Source: Acidimicrobiales bacterium
Lineage (GTDB): Bacteria; Actinomycetota; Acidimicrobiia; Acidimicrobiales; Iamiaceae
DNA: 9,521 nucleotides
NCBI GenBank assembly: GCA_020439605.1
Contig: JAGQSI010000054.1
Coordinates: 1 to 9,521 of the forward strand
Direction: 5' to 3'
Part shown: positions 6,591-9,521 of the stretch, in pieces
How positions within the stretch are numbered: the first letter of the stretch is position 1
Layout of the letters: every line of letters begins with the position of its first letter
The notes under the pieces: generated by a model
What the model was told of the DNA's origin: nothing
Seen by the model: the letters and a program-made list of their open reading frames with translations, nothing else
Databases searched by the model: none
Translations under genes and position numbers: made by a program

Positions 6591-7439
6591 TTGGTAGCGA
6601 TCGTGTTGGCTCTGAGCGCTGCGGCTGCCTATGGCTCGGCGGATTTTGTTGGGGGTCTTGCGTCTCGTAAGACACCACCGGTGGCGGTGGCATTTGGTGC
6701 CCAGGTAGGAGGTCTTGGCCTGCTGCTGTTGGCGTTGCCATTCCTTGGCGGAGGTGGTCCTCAGCCACGAGACCTCATGATGGGAGCGGTAGCTGGCCTT
6801 TTCGGCGGCGTTGGCCTCATGGGCCTATACCGTTCTCTTTCCCTGGGGCCGATGAGCATCGTTGCCCCTGTCACTGCCCTGAGCGCGTCGCTTGTTCCGA
6901 TCTTTGCCGGTCTTCTTCTAGGAGAGCGTCCGGGCCCGGTTTCCTATCTCGCGATTGGGGTGTCGCTGCTAGCCGTTACCTTGATCACGAGAGAACCAGG
7001 ATCAGCTGAACACAGCGCTCGACCGACGAGGTCTGTGATCCTCATGGCGTTGGGTTCTGGATCGTTGTTCGGACTCTTCTTCGTGTTCTTGCATCAAGCT
7101 GGACCCGAGGCGCGTTTGTGGCCCCTCGTTGGGGCGCGGATGGTCTCGATTCCGCTCTTGTTCGTGCTTGCGCACCGTCAGGCCGTTGCTAGGGAATGGA
7201 CGACGGCTAGCACTCTGCGATCTGTAGTGGTGTCTGGCGGTCTCGACATGGCCGCGAACATCCTCTACCTATTAGCGGTACAGCAGGGAATGTTGTCGGT
7301 TGTGGCTGCGATCATTGGCCTCTACCCAGCAGCAACGGTCTTGTTGGCGCAATCCCATTTGGATGAGCGGCTGGCCAAGTCGCAGATGGCGGGTCTTGGC
7401 ACAGCGGCGACTGCTGCCGTGTTGATGGCGATCGCGTAG
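6591..7439 (+). CDS. EamA/DMT-family membrane transporter
   Basis: The 282-residue product is almost entirely hydrophobic, with about ten predicted transmembrane helices in two five-helix halves, the layout of drug/metabolite transporters. Helix ends are roughly 1-22, 29-52, 60-85, 89-111, 116-133, 149-171, 177-196, 209-230, 235-255 and 265-282. LYRSLSLGPMSIVAPVTALS followed by LLLGERP in the first half, and IGLYPAATVLLAQSHLDE in the second, are the typical EamA end-of-repeat patterns with the Gly-Glu / Asp-Glu turn. Such proteins export amino acids, metabolites or drugs; the substrate cannot be assigned. TTG at 6591 is chosen because AAGGAG stands 6 nt upstream; GTG at 6558 would add 11 hydrophilic residues before helix 1. 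The gene is divergent from the XRE-cupin regulator, which probably controls it. Confidence 0.87.
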   Translation: MVAIVLALSAAAAYGSADFVGGLASRKTPPVAVAFGAQVGGLGLLLLALPFLGGGGPQPRDLMMGAVAGLFGGVGLMGLYRSLSLGPMSIVAPVTALSASLVPIFAGLLLGERPGPVSYLAIGVSLLAVTLITREPGSAEHSARPTRSVILMALGSGSLFGLFFVFLHQAGPEARLWPLVGARMVSIPLLFVLAHRQAVAREWTTASTLRSVVVSGGLDMAANILYLLAVQQGMLSVVAAIIGLYPAATVLLAQSHLDERLAKSQMAGLGTAATAAVLMAIA

Positions 7440-7450
7440 CTCTACGCGCC
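7427..7450 (+). terminator. Hairpin at the end of the EamA gene
   Basis: GCGTA-GCTC-TACGC (7434-7447) forms a 5-bp stem around the stop codon. It is extended by GGC/GCC (7427-7429 with 7448-7450) across a one-sided bulge. No U-tract follows, so it is a weak terminator or pause/processing site at best. Confidence 0.28.
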
Positions 7451-7470
7451 TACGACGCCAAAGACCTAAT

Positions 7471-7803
7471 GTGCTCGACGTGCAAAATGACGACCTCGAT
7501 CTAGACGTGACGGCGTTCCTGCCCGAGGGGGTGGTGATCGCATCTGAGGTTGAGCCGGACGATAGTGACGTGATCGCATCTGAGACCCAGTCTGGTGGCG
7601 GTGATTTGGTTGCCTCACAAGGTCAGCCCGACGGCAATGACCAGCAGGTCAGCCTCGAAGATCTGCGCCAAATTGAACTGGATCTTGATGCCGTGGATGC
7701 AGCAATTGCTGCTCTAGATGCTGGCACCTATGGCATAGACCCGCAGACGGGCGAACCGATCAGAGACGAAGATCTTGAGGCGAACCCAACCGCAGTGTTC
7801 TAG
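7471..7803 (+). CDS. Small acidic DksA/TraR-like protein lacking the zinc-finger cysteines
   Basis: This is a 110-residue acidic protein with no cysteine. Its second half (about 61-110) matches the C-terminal part of the DksA/TraR family. A helix (SLEDLRQIELDLDAVDAAIAAL) leads into LDAGTYGIDPQTGEPI and ends DEDLEANPTAVF. Family members usually read GTYGxCxxCGxPI followed by a second Cys pair. Here the first pair is replaced by Asp and Thr (IDPQTGEPI) and the chain stops before the second. The N-terminal half (22-57) is three tandem 12-residue acidic repeats instead of the usual coiled coil. DksA proteins bind the RNA polymerase secondary channel; without zinc finger or long coiled coil this function is doubtful. 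GTG 7471 has no strong ribosome-binding site, so the start is uncertain. It follows the transporter gene by 31 nt. Confidence 0.62.
   Translation: MLDVQNDDLDLDVTAFLPEGVVIASEVEPDDSDVIASETQSGGGDLVASQGQPDGNDQQVSLEDLRQIELDLDAVDAAIAALDAGTYGIDPQTGEPIRDEDLEANPTAVF
7534..7641 (+). repeat. Three tandem 36-bp coding repeats
   Basis: Units at 7534-7569, 7570-7605 and 7606-7641 encode VIASEVEPDDSD, VIASETQSGGGD and LVASQGQPDGND. The first two share the 15-bp start GTGATCGCATCTGAG exactly; the third has diverged. The units lie in phase with the DksA-like reading frame and probably arose by duplication. Confidence 0.8.
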
Positions 7804-7812
7804 GCGAATGCC

Positions 7813-7829
7813 GCGGTCTGCTTGACCGC
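7813..7829 (+). terminator. Possible terminator after the DksA-like gene
   Basis: GCGGTC-TGCTT-GACCGC is a perfect 6-bp stem with a 5-nt loop, starting 10 nt after the stop codon. It is followed by CGCCTTCTTTGTTC, which is pyrimidine-rich but not a clean U-tract. The rest of 7804-7923 shows no gene or clear signal. Confidence 0.4.
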
Positions 7830-7923
7830 CGCCTTCTTTGTTCGGGCTGTCGGTTCTGTGCCGCTGATGAAGTCGTAGTCAGAGGTCATTAAGCGATTCT
7901 GAGCAACGACGCTTCTCTTGGGC

Positions 7924-8121
7924 TCAACAAAGTTCCAGTTGCTCCTCGTTGACTGCATTGTTCTCGGCGCCATTGGTAGTCCCGGGTGGGAGGAACTTTC
8001 TAGGTCCTTTGCCGGGTTCGAGGTTCCATCCGTGATGGGTTTTGTGTTTGTGGCATTCGGGGCAGAGGGGGTCTTGGTTGTCTAGGACGGTTTGGTTGTT
8101 TGTGGTCCATGGGTCGCGGTA
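7924..8121 (-). pseudogene. 3' remnant of an HNH endonuclease (DUF222-type) gene, cut by the IS
   Basis: Read on the minus strand, about 66 codons after the IS end encode a recognisable C-terminal HNH segment. It contains YRDPWTTNNQTVLDNQDPLC, then a CPECHKHKTHHGW motif, then EPGKGPRKFLPPG and a short variable tail ending in TGA. The Cys pair and the H-x3-HHGW element are typical of the end of HNH domains in actinobacterial DUF222/HNH proteins. The upstream DH catalytic element and the whole N-terminal domain are missing because the IS occupies that side. A long frame continues through the IS antisense, but that part is not a real protein. The family is often multicopy and of uncertain role. 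Confidence 0.75.
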
Positions 8122-8122
8122 A

Positions 8123-8145
8123 GCATCCCCCCGTTGGGCGGACAC
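8123..8145 (+). repeat. Left inverted repeat of the IS3 element
   Basis: The 23 bases starting GCATCCCCCCGTTGGGCGG match the reverse complement of the right end at 21 positions. They lie 19 nt before orfA, just ahead of its ribosome-binding site. Confidence 0.88.
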
Positions 8146-8164
8146 CTCGTATAGGAGGAAGTCC

Positions 8165-8479
8165 ATGTCCACGAAGAAGAAGCGGCGGGGTCGCCCGTCG
8201 AAGTACCCGCCGGAGTTCCGTGGTGACGCGGTCGCGATGGTCCTTGACGGTGACCAGGAATCGATCGCAGATGTTGCCAGGTCGTTGGGTGTCAACGAGG
8301 GCACGCTCGGTAACTGGGTGCGCCTGGAGCGCATCGAACGCGGCGAGCGTGACGGCATGACCGTCGACGAACGCGGTGAGCTGGTCGAGCTGCGCTCAGA
8401 GGTCGCCAAGTTGCGGATGGAACGAGATCTGCTCAAACGATCTCTGGCCTTCTGGGTGAAGGAGACGTCGACACCGTGA
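8165..8479 (+). CDS. IS3-family transposase OrfA
   Basis: This 104-residue protein is the DNA-binding part of the transposase. A basic N-terminus (KKKRRGRPSKYPPEFR) leads to a helix-turn-helix (about 31-55; SIADVARSLGVNEGTLGNWV). A C-terminal leucine-rich coiled coil (about 68-95; VELRSEVAKLRMERDLLKRS) serves oligomerisation, as in IS3 OrfA proteins. The ATG at 8165 has a strong GGAGGA (8154-8159). Its TGA overlaps the orfB GTG (GTGA at 8476-8479). No canonical A6G slippery sequence is seen before the overlap. Confidence 0.93.
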   Translation: MSTKKKRRGRPSKYPPEFRGDAVAMVLDGDQESIADVARSLGVNEGTLGNWVRLERIERGERDGMTVDERGELVELRSEVAKLRMERDLLKRSLAFWVKETSTP

Positions 8480-9363
8480 CCCGCTTCCGTCACGTCGACG
8501 ACCAGAAGGCAGCCGGGTTCCCGGTGACCACCGCGTGCGAAGCAGCCGGCGTGTCCACGTCGGGCTACTACGACTGGAAAGCCAGCGAGACCGCCGGCCC
8601 AACCGAACGCGAGCTCGCGGACGCCGATCTGGTCGAGGTCATGCGCGGTATCCACCGCGACTCCGACGGCTCCTACGGGGTCCCACGGATGTTCAAGGCT
8701 CTGCGCAAGCAGGGCATCGTGGTGAACAAGAAGCGGGTGAGGCGCCTGATGCGCCGCCACGGCCTGGTCGGACGGTTCATCTCGAAACGGGTCCGCACCA
8801 CGTTCCCCGGTGACGACGCGTATCCGATCCCGGACCTGATCGGCCGCCGCTTCGCCCCCGGACCTCCCGACGTCGCGTGGGTGCAAGACATCACCTACAT
8901 CGCCACCGGCGAAGGCTGGTTGTACCTGGCATCCACTCTCGACCTCGGAAGCCGAAGGCTGCTGGGCTACTCGATGGCCGACCACATGCGCACCGACCTC
9001 GTGCTCGACTCTTTGCGCATGGCCATCGCCGCGCGTGGTGGCGCCGAAGCCGTCGCCGGTGTGATCGCCCACGCGGACCGGGGCACCCAGTACACGTCGA
9101 ACAACTACCTGAAGTTCTGCGGCACCAACCAGCTCCGGCCCTCGGTAGGAAGGACCGGGGTATGTTGGGACAACTCGGTCGCCGAATCGTTCTGGGCCAC
9201 CCTGAAACGAGAATGCATCCAAGGCCGCGTCTACCGGACCCGGGCCGAGGCCCGCCGTGCGATCTTCAAGTGGATCAGCTGGTACAACCAGACCAGGCTT
9301 CACAGCACCCTCGACCACGTCTCACCACTCGAGTGGGAACAGCAGTACCAGCAAGCTTCATAA
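8476..9363 (+). CDS. IS3-family transposase OrfB (DDE integrase domain)
   Basis: This 295-residue catalytic subunit cuts and joins IS ends. The N-terminal part holds the HTH_21-type segment (about 43-100; DGSYGVPRMFKALRKQG and RLMRRHGLVGR). The rve integrase core follows, with the DDE triad as D138 (WVQDITYI), D201 (HADRGTQYTS) and E237 (NSVAESFWATLK). The 35 residues between the last two give the DD(35)E spacing characteristic of IS3. The C-terminus RLHSTLDHVSPLEWE is also typical. The frame is intact to TAA at 9361. It starts at GTG inside the orfA stop, with AAGGAG (8459-8464) 11 nt upstream, so translational coupling is likely. A fused OrfAB by -1 frameshift is the usual alternative in this family. 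Confidence 0.95.
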   Translation: MTRFRHVDDQKAAGFPVTTACEAAGVSTSGYYDWKASETAGPTERELADADLVEVMRGIHRDSDGSYGVPRMFKALRKQGIVVNKKRVRRLMRRHGLVGRFISKRVRTTFPGDDAYPIPDLIGRRFAPGPPDVAWVQDITYIATGEGWLYLASTLDLGSRRLLGYSMADHMRTDLVLDSLRMAIAARGGAEAVAGVIAHADRGTQYTSNNYLKFCGTNQLRPSVGRTGVCWDNSVAESFWATLKRECIQGRVYRTRAEARRAIFKWISWYNQTRLHSTLDHVSPLEWEQQYQQAS

Positions 9364-9367
9364 ACCC

Positions 9368-9390
9368 GTGTCCGCCCGACGGGGAGATGC
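9368..9390 (-). repeat. Right inverted repeat of the IS3 element
   Basis: Its reverse complement starts GCATCTCCCCGTCGGGCGG and matches the left repeat at 21 of 23 positions. It begins four bases after the orfB stop codon. Confidence 0.88.
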
Positions 9391-9521
9391 CCAGTTTGTC
9401 GTATGGTGTTGCTGATGTGTTCTTGTTGGTGAGGGGTTGGGGTCGTGTTGGTTGGTTGTGAGCGCAGTGGTGTGGTTGGCTGGTTGGTGAGCGTCCTGGT
9501 GGCGTGTGTTGTGGGGTCTGG
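9391..9521. other. G/T-rich flank right of the IS, gene content unresolved
   Basis: Of 131 bases, 110 are G or T on the + strand (7 A, 14 C). All three minus-strand frames are open, mainly because that strand has few T residues. The HNH remnant left of the IS shows a similar skew, so this may be an upstream part of the same minus-strand gene, but no HNH or DUF222 motif is recognisable. No confident gene can be called. Confidence 0.5.

Larger units (their letters stand above)
8123..9390 (+). mobile_element. IS3-family insertion sequence, apparently intact
   Basis: The 1268-bp element is bounded by 23-bp imperfect inverted repeats and carries two overlapping genes, orfA (HTH) and orfB (DDE integrase), in the -1 phase relation usual for IS3. 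Neither gene is broken, so the copy may still be active. Exact tips are uncertain by a few bases: the right tip could extend to 9393, giving the usual TG end. No matching 3-5 bp target duplication is visible on either choice. It lies against an HNH endonuclease remnant. Its more GC-rich, C/G-ending codons differ from the neighbouring genes, which fits acquisition. Confidence 0.92.

Noticed and set aside
8428..8445. CTCAAACGA near the orfA end as a -1 frameshift site
   Set aside because: It does not fit an X-XXY-YYZ heptamer in the orfA phase, and no downstream structure is evident.
7924..9318. A 464-codon minus-strand open frame that runs from inside the IS to the HNH remnant
   Set aside because: Its first 398 or so codons are the antisense of the intact orfA/orfB genes, kept open by high GC content. 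Only the last 66 codons match a protein family, and those are listed as the HNH remnant.

Overview
The window looks like a chromosomal segment of a high-GC actinobacterium, possibly of the Acidimicrobiia type, although no single gene fixes the taxonomy. The indications are GTG/TTG starts, an apparently leaderless regulator gene, an Lgt with a long low-complexity C-terminal tail, a DUF222-type HNH endonuclease remnant, and strong G/C use at third codon positions. No rRNA, tRNA or CRISPR array is visible.

Layout. Bases 1-2626 carry a copper-homeostasis pair on the + strand: a P1B-1 Cu(I)-exporting ATPase (copA) followed 17 nt later by a CsoR-type copper sensor. The first 15 bases may hold the last codons of an upstream gene that overlaps copA by ATGA. 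A neutral-ceramidase-family protein (2649-4688) follows after 22 nt. It keeps the zinc-site motifs but has Ala where the family has its catalytic Ser. Next is lgt (4744-5784), the lipoprotein diacylglyceryl transferase, whose C-terminus is a hexanucleotide-repeat-encoded Ala/Gly/Asp tail.

The lgt end overlaps by 50 bp, tail to tail, the end of a minus-strand XRE-cupin regulator (5735-6322). The regulator is divergent from an EamA/DMT-family transporter (6591-7439). The roughly 270 bp between them hold candidate promoters, a near-palindrome and repeated AGTTCACT boxes, so this is probably a regulator-exporter pair. A short gene (7471-7803) then encodes a DksA/TraR-like protein that has lost its zinc-finger cysteines and carries three 12-residue acidic repeats.

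From about 7804 the window becomes an insertion zone. It contains the 3' remnant of an HNH endonuclease gene on the minus strand, an intact IS3-family element (about 8123-9390) with 23-bp inverted repeats (21/23 identical) and orfA/orfB, and then a strikingly G/T-rich flank to the window end. I find no target-site duplication, which suggests a rearrangement after insertion.

I did not find a clearly new multi-gene system. The best leads are the Ser-less ceramidase homologue beside a copper operon, the cysteine-less DksA relative, and the XRE-cupin/EamA divergent unit.
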